Source: Spirochaetales bacterium
GTDB taxonomy: Bacteria; Spirochaetota; Spirochaetia; DSM-2461
NCBI GenBank assembly: GCA_016936115.1
Contig: JAFGPQ010000006.1
Location: forward strand, 1 to 34,148
Reading direction: 5' to 3'
DNA length: 34,148 bases
This document shows positions 1 to 7,560 of this stretch, piece after piece. The notes beneath the pieces were generated by a model. It did no database searches. It worked only from the letters and a program-made list of their open reading frames with translations, and had not been told where the DNA came from. The position numbers were made by a program, and so were the translations under genes. The stretch's first letter is position 1. The number at the start of each line of letters is the position of its first letter.

Positions 1-147
1 ATTGATCTCCGCCTCGTACATGGCCACGGCGGTGCGCTTCATGATTGAGGAGGGTACGTTCAGCTGTTTCAGCTTCTTTTTGATATCGCTTGAGGCAAAT
101 CCGGCCTGGGAGAAATCGTCTCCGGGCACCTCATAGGTAAATTTCAC
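1..147 (-). CDS. Anti-sigma-factor-like ATP-binding protein (5' part, cut by window edge)
   Basis: Only the first 49 codons lie in the window; the gene runs off the left edge. The start is GTG at 147, preceded by TAAGGA (155-160) at 7-base spacing. The visible protein begins with a short beta segment, then a lysine-rich helix (around IKKKLKQL), then AVAMYEAEIN, which matches the E...N box of GHKL ATPases. This arrangement is typical of stand-alone anti-sigma regulatory factors (RsbT/RsbW-like serine kinases). Such proteins bind ATP and control partner-switching modules in the cytoplasm. The family call is from recalled resemblance of the N-terminus only; G boxes and length cannot be checked. 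A good promoter lies directly upstream (167-194), so it is probably transcribed on its own rather than by read-through from the phosphatase gene behind it. Confidence 0.6.
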   Translation of the reverse strand, partial: MKFTYEVPGDDFSQAGFASSDIKKKLKQLNVPSSIMKRTAVAMYEAEIN

Positions 148-166
148 TGTTTTTTCCTTAGAGACT

Positions 167-194
167 ATAATACCGGGCTCGGGAGCTTTGTCAA
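167..194 (-). promoter_or_regulatory. Sigma-70-type promoter for the anti-sigma-like gene
   Basis: On the minus strand a perfect TTGACA (189-194) is separated by 16 bases from TATTAT (167-172). The expected transcript start, near 160, leaves a short leader that holds little more than the AAGGA ribosome site before the GTG at 147. It sits in the 57-bp gap after the phosphatase stop codon. Confidence 0.7.
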
Positions 195-204
195 GGAAAA
201 CTTT

Positions 205-1395
205 CTATCGGGCGGAGTAAAAAAGCACAGGCACTTCCAGTTCCTCCGGGGTCATACCCGCATGGTGCCCTTTGAACAGGGGCATGGAACCCTTCGAGCC
301 TTCCGCCTCCACCTTGATGCCCCGGTGCCCCCGGGCGACGGCCACAAAGTCCCCTGCAAGCTTTGCCAGCCGTTCGTTAACCTTTAGACCGGGGATTTCC
401 GGTCCCAGCCATCCCCCGGACAGAAAATCCGCCGCCTCCATGAGCAGAAAGTCCTTGCCCAACAGCTCGATGAAACGCTCCCGGAACCGCTCTTTTTCTC
501 CCTCTTTCACATGAAAGAACAGGGTGCGCGCTTCGGGAAAAGGGGGCCGTTTAAGAAGGGAGTAGAGCTCTTCCCCCTTTTTCATTATGTAATAATTCTC
601 CATGCCGATCATGCCGTGATCCGCCGTGACCAGGAGCAGGGTATTCGTCCCCTCTATCCGGCGGATCAGTTTCCTGAGCTGCTCCCCCAGATTCCCCATG
701 AAATCCCGAAGATGGTTGGTTTCCACCCCCTCGGGATGGATGAATTTGTCCGGCTCCATATGATAGACCATGGTATAGGACCGGCCCTGTTTATTCTTCC
801 TGACCGAGGAGGCGGCGGCCCGGATCATATCCTTGAACTTCTTGTAATGAACGCTCTTGGCCGGTCCGCAGGCAGCCCCGTTGTAGCGGCTCTCCCGAAA
901 AGCCCGGGGTGATATGAAATAGAGGGGCAGATCCGGATCGGCCCTTCTGAGCTTGGCCATGAAAGAATCCAGGGGAAGGATATCGTAAATATCCCGGGGA
1001 CTTCCGTAGTAGGCCCTATTCGACGGGTTCTCCGTTCCGGGAAGAACATTGATATATTTGTCCTCCAGCTCGTCGAACCACATGCTCCAGCCCATATAGC
1101 CGTGCTCCCGGGGAGAATCCCCCGTATAGAGGCTGGTCATGGCCGCGGCAGTGGTGGGGGGAAACACCGTGAAGAGGGGGATATTGCCCGTACCGGCGGG
1201 AAGGTTCAGCTCCTTTTCGTATTTTTCGACAAAGGACTGGCCCAATCCGTCAAATACCATGAGTATCACATGATCGTAGGGAGTCCCGCACAGACTGTCC
1301 AGTTCGTCCAGGGTGGGATGGATTCCCTTTCCCCCGAAATTCTTCAGAATCGAAGCCATCATGTTCAAGGTGCATCTGCTGTAATCGACGATCAT
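205..1395 (-). CDS. Alkaline-phosphatase-superfamily hydrolase (nucleotide pyrophosphatase/phosphodiesterase type)
   Basis: A 396-residue cytoplasmic protein of the alkaline phosphatase superfamily, close to the type I phosphodiesterase/nucleotide pyrophosphatase family. Visible motifs are a metal-binding Asp in VILMVFDGLG near the N-terminus, the nucleophile region FPPTTAAAMTSLYTG with a catalytic Thr, a second metal site LLLVTADHGM in the middle, and GHHAGMTPEE near the C-terminus. Together these supply the two-metal site expected for hydrolysis of phosphoesters. No signal peptide is seen, so it probably acts in the cytoplasm; the substrate cannot be told. I chose the ATG at 1395 over an upstream ATG at 1413 because a G-rich ribosome site (GGGGGG) lies 5 bases before it. 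It is transcribed divergently from the MFS gene at 1475. Confidence 0.82.
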   Translation of the reverse strand: MIVDYSRCTLNMMASILKNFGGKGIHPTLDELDSLCGTPYDHVILMVFDGLGQSFVEKYEKELNLPAGTGNIPLFTVFPPTTAAAMTSLYTGDSPREHGYMGWSMWFDELEDKYINVLPGTENPSNRAYYGSPRDIYDILPLDSFMAKLRRADPDLPLYFISPRAFRESRYNGAACGPAKSVHYKKFKDMIRAAASSVRKNKQGRSYTMVYHMEPDKFIHPEGVETNHLRDFMGNLGEQLRKLIRRIEGTNTLLLVTADHGMIGMENYYIMKKGEELYSLLKRPPFPEARTLFFHVKEGEKERFRERFIELLGKDFLLMEAADFLSGGWLGPEIPGLKVNERLAKLAGDFVAVARGHRGIKVEAEGSKGSMPLFKGHHAGMTPEELEVPVLFYSAR

Positions 1396-1462
1396 TTTTA
1401 CCCCCCGCCCCATTCTAGCATATTTTTTTTCCTATGACATAGCATCGGCGGGGAAAAAACTC

Positions 1463-1468
1463 TATTAT
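1463..1468 (+). promoter_or_regulatory. -10-like element just before the MFS start
   Basis: TATTAT ends 6 bases before the ATG at 1475, and no clear ribosome site precedes that ATG. The position is what a leaderless transcript would need. No good -35 was found at 16-18 bases, so confidence is low. Confidence 0.3.
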
Positions 1469-1474
1469 GGATCT

Positions 1475-3679
1475 ATGAAGCAGACCCATTTTCTGACAGC
1501 GGAAGAGAAGGAGACCGGTTTTTCCTATATTCTCAAACACAGCATCTGGAACGGCCTGGGATACAGTTTTCTCACGGAGACCATCATCTATCTCATGGCG
1601 ATCCATTTCAACGCCACCAACGTGCAGCTGGGATACATCTCGTCGGCCCTTTTCCTCTCCGGACTGGTCCTCCTCGTGGTGCCTCACCTTTTCGGGGGCG
1701 GGGATATGAAGCAGATTTTTTTCTGGGGCTGGTTTCTGAGGGGTCTCTTCGGCCTGGCTTACCTGTCCCTCTTCTTCGTTACGGGAAAACCGGCTGTCTG
1801 GATCATCATGATCGCCTACTCCCTCTTCTGTATATTCCGTACCCTGGGGGTAGCCGCCTACCAGCCGGTGGTGAAGAACCTGATGAGCTCTTCCAGCGAA
1901 GGAAGCCGCCTGCTCCATATCAACTCCAAGGGCAACCGATCCGCCCTGATATCCCGGGCCATCAGCTTCGCCTTCCTCTCTGTGGCCTTTCTGTCCGGAC
2001 TGCGGGGACTGATACTCATTACCATGCTGGGGGTCATCACCAATACGGTGGCCAGTCTCTTCATTCTGAAGATTCCCTCCCGGGAAAAGGTGGAGAAAGT
2101 GACCCGGTCCCAGGGGCTTCTGAAAATAATGGCGCAGAGCCTGAAGGACCGGGATACGGCGCTTCACCTTACCATACTCTGGCTTTACATGGCCGTATCC
2201 GTTCTGAACGGCTTCATCATTCCCTTCCTTCAGAAATCCGCGGGGATTCCCTCCAATCTGGTCTTTCTCTATGCGGTGATTACCGTGGCGGGAAGCCTGA
2301 TTTCGAACGGCTTCATCAGACCCTACATAGACAAGACGGGGAGCAAGCCGCTCCTGATCATGGCCGGACTGATTCTGGGAGTCTTTTTTATTGTCTGGGC
2401 CCTGATTCCCGCAGCGTCGGCCCTCGTCCTTTTTCTGCTTCTGGGCCTGGCGCACAGTTTTTTCATGAACCTGGGTTTCAACCTGACCAACCGCCTGCTT
2501 TACAAGATCATCCCCAAGGATAAAAACCGGCTTACCTTCTCATCCATGACCAGCTTCGCCGGAGCCCTGGTGGCTCTTCTTACCGGACTGGCGGCGGGAC
2601 AGATCGCCGATTACGCCACGGTTAACCCAACCGGATTCCCCCATGCCTACTCTATCGTTTTTCTCATCGCCGGCGGACTGGCCCTTCTCATCTCCCTGGC
2701 CACGGCCTTCATAAGCGATCAGGAGAGCATCTCCCTGCGGGAAGCCTCGGAACTTCTCTACAGCAGGAACAGGAAGGTTTTTCTCTGGACCTACCAGCTG
2801 GCCACCACGGAGGATCCGGAAGTACGGGAATCCACCCTGCTCTCATTGGAGAAAAGCCAGTCCAATCTGGCTACAAAGGAGATGGAGAATCAGCTGAACA
2901 GCCCCTACAGTTGGGAGAGGGAGAGGATACTCCGGTCCCTTTACAAATACCCCCGCCCCGACCTGGCGGAACAGGTTCTTTCCGAAGCGGACGATCCCCA
3001 CTCCTACAACCGTCAGGACGCCCTCTTCGCCCTGGCCAGCTATCCAGGAGATGCGTCGGAGAAAGTCCTTTTGCGGGCCCTGGAGGATCGGGATCCCTGC
3101 ATCGCCAGTGTGGCCCTGAAGAGCCTCGTCCGTCTGGATAAACAGAAATTTGCTTCCCTTCCCGAGGAAATCTATCCCCGCATCAGCCCTTCCAGCCGGG
3201 CCCGGACCGACTGGTTCATCGCCCAGTGCGAACGGGAGGGCAGCCACAGCCATCTGAAAAATCTCTTTTCCTTTGCCTCCCCGGAGATGGGCTTCCGCTA
3301 TCAGCAGCTCATCTTCTGCCTGGCCGCCCGGTACTATGCCCGGGGGATCCTCCTGGCTCCCTACTATCAGCTTGCCAACGCCTCTCCCGGAACGGGAATC
3401 GCCGCTCTTCTCGAGGAATTCCGGGACCAGCCCCTTTTTCACAGTCACGAGCAGGAGATACTCCGCTGGTCCGATGGTGAGGAGAATACTCCGGAAATAC
3501 TCGCCCTGATGAAAGAGAACATTCCCGCCTCACGGGGAGAGGAGCCCCTGGATTACATAAGAGAAGCCATAGAGGATTTGCGCCCGGAACTGATCAACCG
3601 CTCCTCCTTCCTGGCTCTGCTCTTCTTCTCCTATCAGATCCTCCATTATGGAAATGAGAACAGGGAGGAAAGCCGATGA
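1475..3679 (+). CDS. MFS transporter with C-terminal HEAT-like repeat domain
   Basis: A 734-residue protein in two parts. Residues 1 to about 415 form a 12-helix major facilitator permease: long hydrophobic segments, a mid-protein cytoplasmic loop near residue 200 and a second bundle ending at FISDQESISLREASELL. Residues about 430-700 are soluble and made of amphipathic helix pairs (for example around PEVRESTLLSLEKS, RQDALFALASYP and IASVALKSLVRL), resembling HEAT/armadillo repeats. Ordinary MFS proteins are 400-500 residues, so the tail is an extra cytoplasmic module, probably for protein binding. The substrate cannot be inferred. Its stop overlaps the NUDIX start by 4 bases (ATGA), so the two are translationally coupled. 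Confidence 0.8.
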   Translation: MKQTHFLTAEEKETGFSYILKHSIWNGLGYSFLTETIIYLMAIHFNATNVQLGYISSALFLSGLVLLVVPHLFGGGDMKQIFFWGWFLRGLFGLAYLSLFFVTGKPAVWIIMIAYSLFCIFRTLGVAAYQPVVKNLMSSSSEGSRLLHINSKGNRSALISRAISFAFLSVAFLSGLRGLILITMLGVITNTVASLFILKIPSREKVEKVTRSQGLLKIMAQSLKDRDTALHLTILWLYMAVSVLNGFIIPFLQKSAGIPSNLVFLYAVITVAGSLISNGFIRPYIDKTGSKPLLIMAGLILGVFFIVWALIPAASALVLFLLLGLAHSFFMNLGFNLTNRLLYKIIPKDKNRLTFSSMTSFAGALVALLTGLAAGQIADYATVNPTGFPHAYSIVFLIAGGLALLISLATAFISDQESISLREASELLYSRNRKVFLWTYQLATTEDPEVRESTLLSLEKSQSNLATKEMENQLNSPYSWERERILRSLYKYPRPDLAEQVLSEADDPHSYNRQDALFALASYPGDASEKVLLRALEDRDPCIASVALKSLVRLDKQKFASLPEEIYPRISPSSRARTDWFIAQCEREGSHSHLKNLFSFASPEMGFRYQQLIFCLAARYYARGILLAPYYQLANASPGTGIAALLEEFRDQPLFHSHEQEILRWSDGEENTPEILALMKENIPASRGEEPLDYIREAIEDLRPELINRSSFLALLFFSYQILHYGNENREESR

Positions 3680-4068
3680 CAACTCCCCTAGCGGTTAGCG
3701 CCGCCTGGCTGGAAGACGAAAAAGGCCGGGTTCTCCTGTGCCGCCGGAATGACGACAAGGCCCGGGGCGGCCTGTGGGAGTTCCCCGGAGGCAAGCTGGA
3801 GGATGGAGAAACCCCGCAGGAAGCGGTAGAACGGGAGATCGGGGAGGAGCTGGGACTGACCGCTGAAGCCGGGGAGATCCTGGCCCGGACGGTTCATGAT
3901 TACGGGGATATCCGCATTGACCTGATACTGGTGCGGATGGGGAATCCCCGGGGGACTATGGTGCTTACGGATCACTCGGAAGTGCGGTGGTGTGATCCGC
4001 TGGAGATAGAAGAGCTGGATCTGGCGCCGGCGGACCGGGAGCTGCTTGAGAAAAGGAGAAAGCCATGA
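3676..4068 (+). CDS. NUDIX hydrolase, MutT-like (8-oxo-dGTP diphosphatase family)
   Basis: A 130-residue single-domain NUDIX pyrophosphohydrolase of normal family length. The Nudix box is complete: G(x5)E(x7)REIGEELGL, preceded by WEFPGGKLEDGE, which is the MutT-style context. It probably hydrolyses oxidised or otherwise non-canonical nucleoside triphosphates in the cytoplasm, although NUDIX specificity is not readable from the box. The start ATG overlaps the MFS stop (ATGA), giving a two-gene operon. The gene ends at the edge of the palindrome-rich island; a weak ATGAT/ATCAT hairpin followed by TTTT sits at its stop codon. Confidence 0.88.
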   Translation: MTTPLAVSAAWLEDEKGRVLLCRRNDDKARGGLWEFPGGKLEDGETPQEAVEREIGEELGLTAEAGEILARTVHDYGDIRIDLILVRMGNPRGTMVLTDHSEVRWCDPLEIEELDLAPADRELLEKRRKP

Positions 4069-4616
4069 TGAATCATTTTCGCGTCGCGAGACATAGAAAT
4101 AGTCTTGGCGAGATGAAAAATGAAGAAGAGTGATTCTCCAATTTCTATATCTCACGATGTTATAATGGGTAATTGGTAGTGGAAGAAACTGACACCCCCG
4201 TTAACCTGACCGGACGTAAGGACGGTTCAGGTTCAACGGCTTCGTTAGTTTCCCCATTCTCCCCGCTGACGGGACAATCGCCCCTGCGCCTGTCCCACAC
4301 ATAATTCACGCTAATCGAAACCCTTCGGGTCGGCTCCAGCCGTCCTGGCCTCCGCCTTTCGTTTAGCTTCGTATTATGTGCCATTGGCCCTCCTGGCCAA
4401 CGGCTGTCTCAGGCCGTACCGGGTCGTAGCGTTGTGATTTTCCCGGCGGTTAACAGAAAACCCTTTTCTATTGACCTTTGGCGTGCGGAGCGACGGTTCA
4501 AGCAGGATGCATGGCGGTCTGTCTGCAAAGCAGACGGGTGAACCGGAGGGGAGCCGCCGCCGGAGGCGGGAGGGGTAACAGCCTGGAATGCAACTATACC
4601 CATTATCGCCCAGAAG
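4069..4616. other. Palindrome-rich non-coding stretch
   Basis: No convincing gene is present in these 548 bases; the two short minus-strand reading frames inside have biased, low-complexity translations. There are many inverted repeats. Imperfect long ones lie at 4083-4158 (18-base arms with two mismatches), 4198-4239 (CCGTTAACC.../...GGTTCAACGG) and 4298-4380 (CACATAAT.../...ATTATGTG, 23-24-base arms). Short perfect hairpins lie at 4271-4296, 4384-4400, 4401-4416, 4455-4469 and 4521-4535. The long ones have unequal spacers and bulged bases, as in integron attC sites or decayed mobile-element ends. The stretch lies between the NUDIX gene and the Rhs module. Confidence 0.6.
4298..4380. repeat. 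83-bp imperfect palindrome
   Basis: The left arm 4298-4320 (CACATAATTCACGCTAATCGAAA) pairs with the right arm 4357-4380, whose complement reads CACATAAT-ACGAAGCTAAACGAAA. The outer 8 bases are perfect and the inner part has small bulges. The 36-base centre holds further small hairpins (CCC/GGG and GGCT/AGCC). It is the largest of the palindromes between the NUDIX gene and the Rhs module. Confidence 0.65.
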
Positions 4617-4901
4617 TTACCATGCCCAAGTTAAGATCTGAGCTATGATAGTACCAACTAAGAGAATGAATGATGGAATGGCTGAAAGAAAAAAACCACG
4701 ATCATAATTCCGTTCTCTAATACTTGGCAAAAGATTGACAAAAAAAACAATGAGAAGGCCAGGTACTGCTATTACGGTCAATGGACTGATATTATATTCA
4801 TTTTGAATCATCTGCAGATATGGATATATTTTGTCAACAAATTTGTCGATCCAATATGATCTACTTAAATATTCAGGAAGTTCAAAATGTGAAAGAATCA
4901 T
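4617..4901 (-). CDS. Small two-TM membrane protein, candidate partner of the Rhs module
   Basis: A 94-residue protein with two hydrophobic segments: about residues 40-58 (PLTVIAVPGLLIVFFVNLL) and 70-93 (FFLSAIPSFILLVGTIIAQIL), after an amphipathic N-terminal half. Its ATG overlaps the stop of the Rhs fragment (ATGA at 4898-4901), so the two are coupled. I do not recognise a family. In Rhs loci the gene directly after the variable toxin tip usually encodes its immunity protein, which makes immunity the leading guess, but that is inference from position only. Base composition is clearly more AT-rich than the flanking core genes, as for the Rhs fragment, which suggests joint acquisition. Confidence 0.6.
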   Translation of the reverse strand: MILSHFELPEYLSRSYWIDKFVDKIYPYLQMIQNEYNISPLTVIAVPGLLIVFFVNLLPSIRERNYDRGFFLSAIPSFILLVGTIIAQILTWAW

Positions 4902-5788
4902 CTCCCTAGTCCATGCCTTCTACTCGATGATTGGTCATCTTTTTCTGCATTTTTATCACGTTCTTCATGATCGCTAGATCTTGAACTATCCTGAGTTGGT
5001 ATATCCCTTTCATCATCCTGTTTTCTAATTTGATCAACGATATCTTTTGCCCAAGCACTTAAACTTCTACTCGCCCCAACAGAGCCAGCGATACCAAGTC
5101 TTCCACGCTTATTGGTAGTTATTCTTCCTACAACTCCATCCTTAGCCCTTCTATATTTTGTAAAGAATTTTCCTGATGCTTGGTCATATGGAATAAGGGC
5201 TTTACCTATCGCACCATCAACCAATAGAGCAGTACCTGATGAAATTGTATCTGAGGATAATGAAAACCTCTGATTTGGGTCAAATCTAGACTCAAGGGTA
5301 TCAGCTGTCAAATTAAGGCCGAAACTCACACCATCAGCTATTGTTGATGTAGTTGCCGCTGCTGCAGCAATGGGTTCAGCACCTACAGCTGCAGAAACGA
5401 CAGCAGTTCCTATAGCTGCATCTCCAACATTCCCAGCTGTATCAGCACCATCCCGCAATGTATCAACAACAGCATCTCCAACGACAACCTGAGATCGTCC
5501 ATCCCCATTAATTGCTTTCCCGATTGTAATCCATCCAGAATTACTACTTTCAATTGCATATGGAAGAAAATCAGAGAATGAAGGTAAAGTTTGAAGCCCC
5601 GTCGGATCAGTAAACTTCATGGGGTTATTATTGGCATAGGCGTACCATAATAGGCCGTCCTTTACCGGATCCTCTGTGATAAACCGCCCCGTATCCGGAT
5701 CATACCACCTTGCATTGAAGTAATACAGTCGAGAATCAGCATAAACAGACATCCCATAAGAACAGATCATCCATTCATTATAGCCCAA
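4898..5788 (-). CDS. Truncated Rhs protein: core C-terminus plus variable tip (orphan module)
   Basis: A 296-residue reading frame whose first about 65 residues are the end of an Rhs/YD-repeat core: LYYFNARWYDPDTGRF, then ITEDP, then WYAYANNNPMKF, then DPTGL. Full Rhs proteins have more than a thousand residues before this point, so the whole shell is missing. After DPTGL the variable tip has an Ala/Gly-rich hydrophobic stretch (about residues 105-165), a basic segment (KYRRAKDG...TTNKRGRLG) and a charged Ser/Asp/Lys tail. No toxin active site could be recognised. The true start is unclear (several early Met); the upstream sequence no longer encodes Rhs repeats. It is probably an orphan or displaced tip module rather than a secreted working protein. 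Confidence 0.75.
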   Translation of the reverse strand: MGYNEWMICSYGMSVYADSRLYYFNARWYDPDTGRFITEDPVKDGLLWYAYANNNPMKFTDPTGLQTLPSFSDFLPYAIESSNSGWITIGKAINGDGRSQVVVGDAVVDTLRDGADTAGNVGDAAIGTAVVSAAVGAEPIAAAAATTSTIADGVSFGLNLTADTLESRFDPNQRFSLSSDTISSGTALLVDGAIGKALIPYDQASGKFFTKYRRAKDGVVGRITTNKRGRLGIAGSVGASRSLSAWAKDIVDQIRKQDDERDIPTQDSSRSSDHEERDKNAEKDDQSSSRRHGLGR

Positions 5789-6102
5789 CTACCACTAACC
5801 TAAAAGTCATTTACCACATACCCGGATTTTATAGTAATAAAACAGCCTTTCCTCGGTAAGGAAACAAACGATTCCCGGTAATACTTTTGTCTCACTGTGG
5901 TAAGGGAAAAGCCTGACTCAGCCGCTGAACTGAACTAACTCAGCCCCTGGCCCTGCCAAAACCAGCCGCTGACTTTTACGAACTCAGGGGCTGACTTCAT
6001 GAAACTCAGGGGCTGACTTCACAAAACCCAGCCGCTAAGTTCCTCAAAACCAGCCCCAAAGCCGCTTTCAAACTTCCGCCTTCAACTTTAAGCTGTCAAC
6101 TC
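5789..6102. other. Non-coding gap between Rhs module and gcvPB
   Basis: These 314 bases hold no gene. The right half contains the 22-bp phased repeat array (5919-6060). The left half is AT-richer, with short inverted repeats such as TTTCCT.CGGTAAGGAAA near 5850. No clear terminator for the gcv genes was found. Confidence 0.6.
5919..6060. repeat. Seven-unit degenerate tandem repeat with exact 22-bp phase
   Basis: A core beginning CAGC/CAGG starts at 5919, 5941, 5963, 5985, 6007, 6029 and 6051, always 22 bases apart. Cores in order are CAGCCGCTGA, CAGCCCCTGG, CAGCCGCTGA, CAGGGGCTGA, CAGGGGCTGA, CAGCCGCTAA and CAGCCCCAAA. The spacers are A/C/T-rich and partly conserved (for example ACTTCAYRAAACT). 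CAGCCCCTG and CAGGGGCTG are reverse complements, so non-adjacent units can pair. The period is two helical turns and not a multiple of three, so it is not protein coding. It lies 3' of gcvPB. Confidence 0.85.
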
Positions 6103-7560
6103 TCAACCTTTGCTCTGATTCCACGTCAGAATAGGCTTCCGCGCGGCGGTAACCTCATCCAACCGGCGTACAGGCGTGCTGTGGGGGGCATTCCGCAAGA
6201 GATCGGGCTCGGTTTTAGCCTCTTCGGCGATCCGCTTCATCACTTCGATGAATCCGTCAAGGGTCTCCCGGGATTCGGTCTCCGTCGGCTCGATCATGAT
6301 CGCTTCCTCAATAGTGAGGGGGAAATAGATCGTGGGGGGGTGGTAACCGAAGTCCAGAAGCCGTTTAGCAATGTCGATGGTGTGAATCCCCTCGAAGTTC
6401 TTGCTGTTCAGAACGAATTCGTGCATGCAACGCTTATCGATGGGCAGATTATAAAACTCCTTGAGCTTCACCTGCAGGTAGTTGGCGTTCAGAACCGCCG
6501 TCTCCCCCACCATCTTCAGACCGTCCGCTCCCATAATCAGGATATAGGCGTAGGCCCGGACGAGAACGCCGAAGTTGCCGTACCAACGGCCCACCGAACC
6601 TATGGAGAGCTCCCTCTCCCAGTCCAGATCATAGGCATCGTCCTTACGGATGACCACGGGAACGGGCAGAAAGGGTTCCAGATGGGCTTTGACACCGACC
6701 GGACCGCTTCCCGGACCTCCGCCGCCGTGGGGGGTGGAGAAGGTTTTGTGCAGATTCAGATGGACCACGTCGAAACCCATGTCCCCGGGACGGCAGTGTC
6801 CCAGGATGGGGTTCAGATTGGCCCCATCGTAGTAGAGAAGTCCCCCCGCGGCATGAACCAGGGAAGCCACTTCCAGAATATCGTCTTCGAAGAGGCCGAA
6901 GGTGGTGGGATTGGTGAGCATCAGGCCGGCGGTCTCTTCGCTCAGGGCCTCTTTCAGGGCATCCAGATCCACCATTCCCTCGGGAGTGGAGGTAATCTGC
7001 ACCACGTCGAAGCCGCAGACCGCTGCGCTTGCCGGATTGGTGCCGTGTGCCGAATCGGGGACGATGATCTTATTACGCTTACTGTCGCCCCGGCTTTCAT
7101 GATAAGCCTTGATGATCATAAGGCCGGTCAGTTCTCCGTGGGCTCCGGCGAAGGGGGCCGTGGTGACCGCATCCATGCCGGTGATGGCGCAGAGATCCTG
7201 TCCCAGATTATAAATCAGTTCCAGGGCCCCCTGACTGCTCCGGACATCGCCGGCGGGATGGAGCCGGGTGAACTCGGGAAGCCGGGCGAGAACCTCGTTG
7301 ATCTTGGGATTGTATTTCATGGTACAGGAACCCAGGGGATAGAACCCCGTATCCACACCGAAGTTCTTGTTGGACAAATTCGTATAGTGCCTGACTATGT
7401 CCACTTCGGCCACTTCGGGAAGTTCCGCGTCGCTCTCCCGGCGCAGTCCGGGGGGAAGCATCTCATCAAGGGACTCTTCGGGAACGTCGCAGGGGGGCAG
7501 GGAATAGCCCCGGCGGCCGGGACGGGAAATTTCCTTTAACAGCTGATCGTACTCTCTCAT
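6103..7560 (-). CDS. gcvPB: Glycine dehydrogenase (decarboxylating) subunit 2
   Basis: A 485-residue protein carrying the PLP site of the glycine cleavage P-protein ([18 protein letters not shown], Lys is the Schiff-base residue), with [12 protein letters not shown]-type and AHGTNPASA motifs as expected for the C-terminal half of P-protein. With gcvPA it decarboxylates glycine and passes the methylamine group to lipoylated GcvH. The start at 7558-7560 is chosen from the family N-terminus (MREYDQLL); the longer reading frame upstream only overlaps gcvPA. The start codon shares one base with the gcvPA stop (TGATG), so translation is coupled. Last gene of the gcvH-gcvPA-gcvPB operon. Confidence 0.96.
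   Translation of the reverse strand: MREYDQLLKEISRPGRRGYSLPPCDVPEESLDEMLPPGLRRESDAELPEVAEVDIVRHYTNLSNKNFGVDTGFYPLGSCTMKYNPKINEVLARLPEFTRLHPAGDVRSSQGALELIYNLGQDLCAITGMDAVTTAPFAGAHGELTGLMIIKAYHESRGDSKRNKIIVPDSAHGTNPASAAVCGFDVVQITSTPEGMVDLDALKEALSEETAGLMLTNPTTFGLFEDDILEVASLVHAAGGLLYYDGANLNPILGHCRPGDMGFDVVHLNLHKTFSTPHGGGGPGSGPVGVKAHLEPFLPVPVVIRKDDAYDLDWERELSIGSVGRWYGNFGVLVRAYAYILIMGADGLKMVGETAVLNANYLQVKLKEFYNLPIDKRCMHEFVLNSKNFEGIHTIDIAKRLLDFGYHPPTIYFPLTIEEAIMIEPTETESRETLDGFIEVMKRIAEEAKTEPDLLRNAPHSTPVRRLDEVTAARKPILTWNQSKG

Noticed and set aside
4201-4240. Group II intron domain V (ACGGTTC-like motif)
   Set aside because: The catalytic AGC triad and the 34-base domain V fold are absent, and no reverse transcriptase gene is present.
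4160-4603. Two short minus-strand frames (4160-4384 and 4409-4603)
   Set aside because: The translations are Arg/Pro/Ser-rich without domain or ribosome site, and they run through strong palindromes; more likely non-coding.
5919-6060. Repeat array read as CRISPR
   Set aside because: The unit is 22 bases with a degenerate core and no unique 30-40-base spacers; no cas genes are present.
6181-7539. 452-codon open frame on the plus strand
   Set aside because: It is antisense to gcvPB, has a His/Gly/Asp-rich composition typical of a shadow of GC-biased third positions, and no ribosome site. The same holds for 1415-2455 (minus), 24855-26165 (minus), 8373-9416 (plus) and 31863-32864 (plus).
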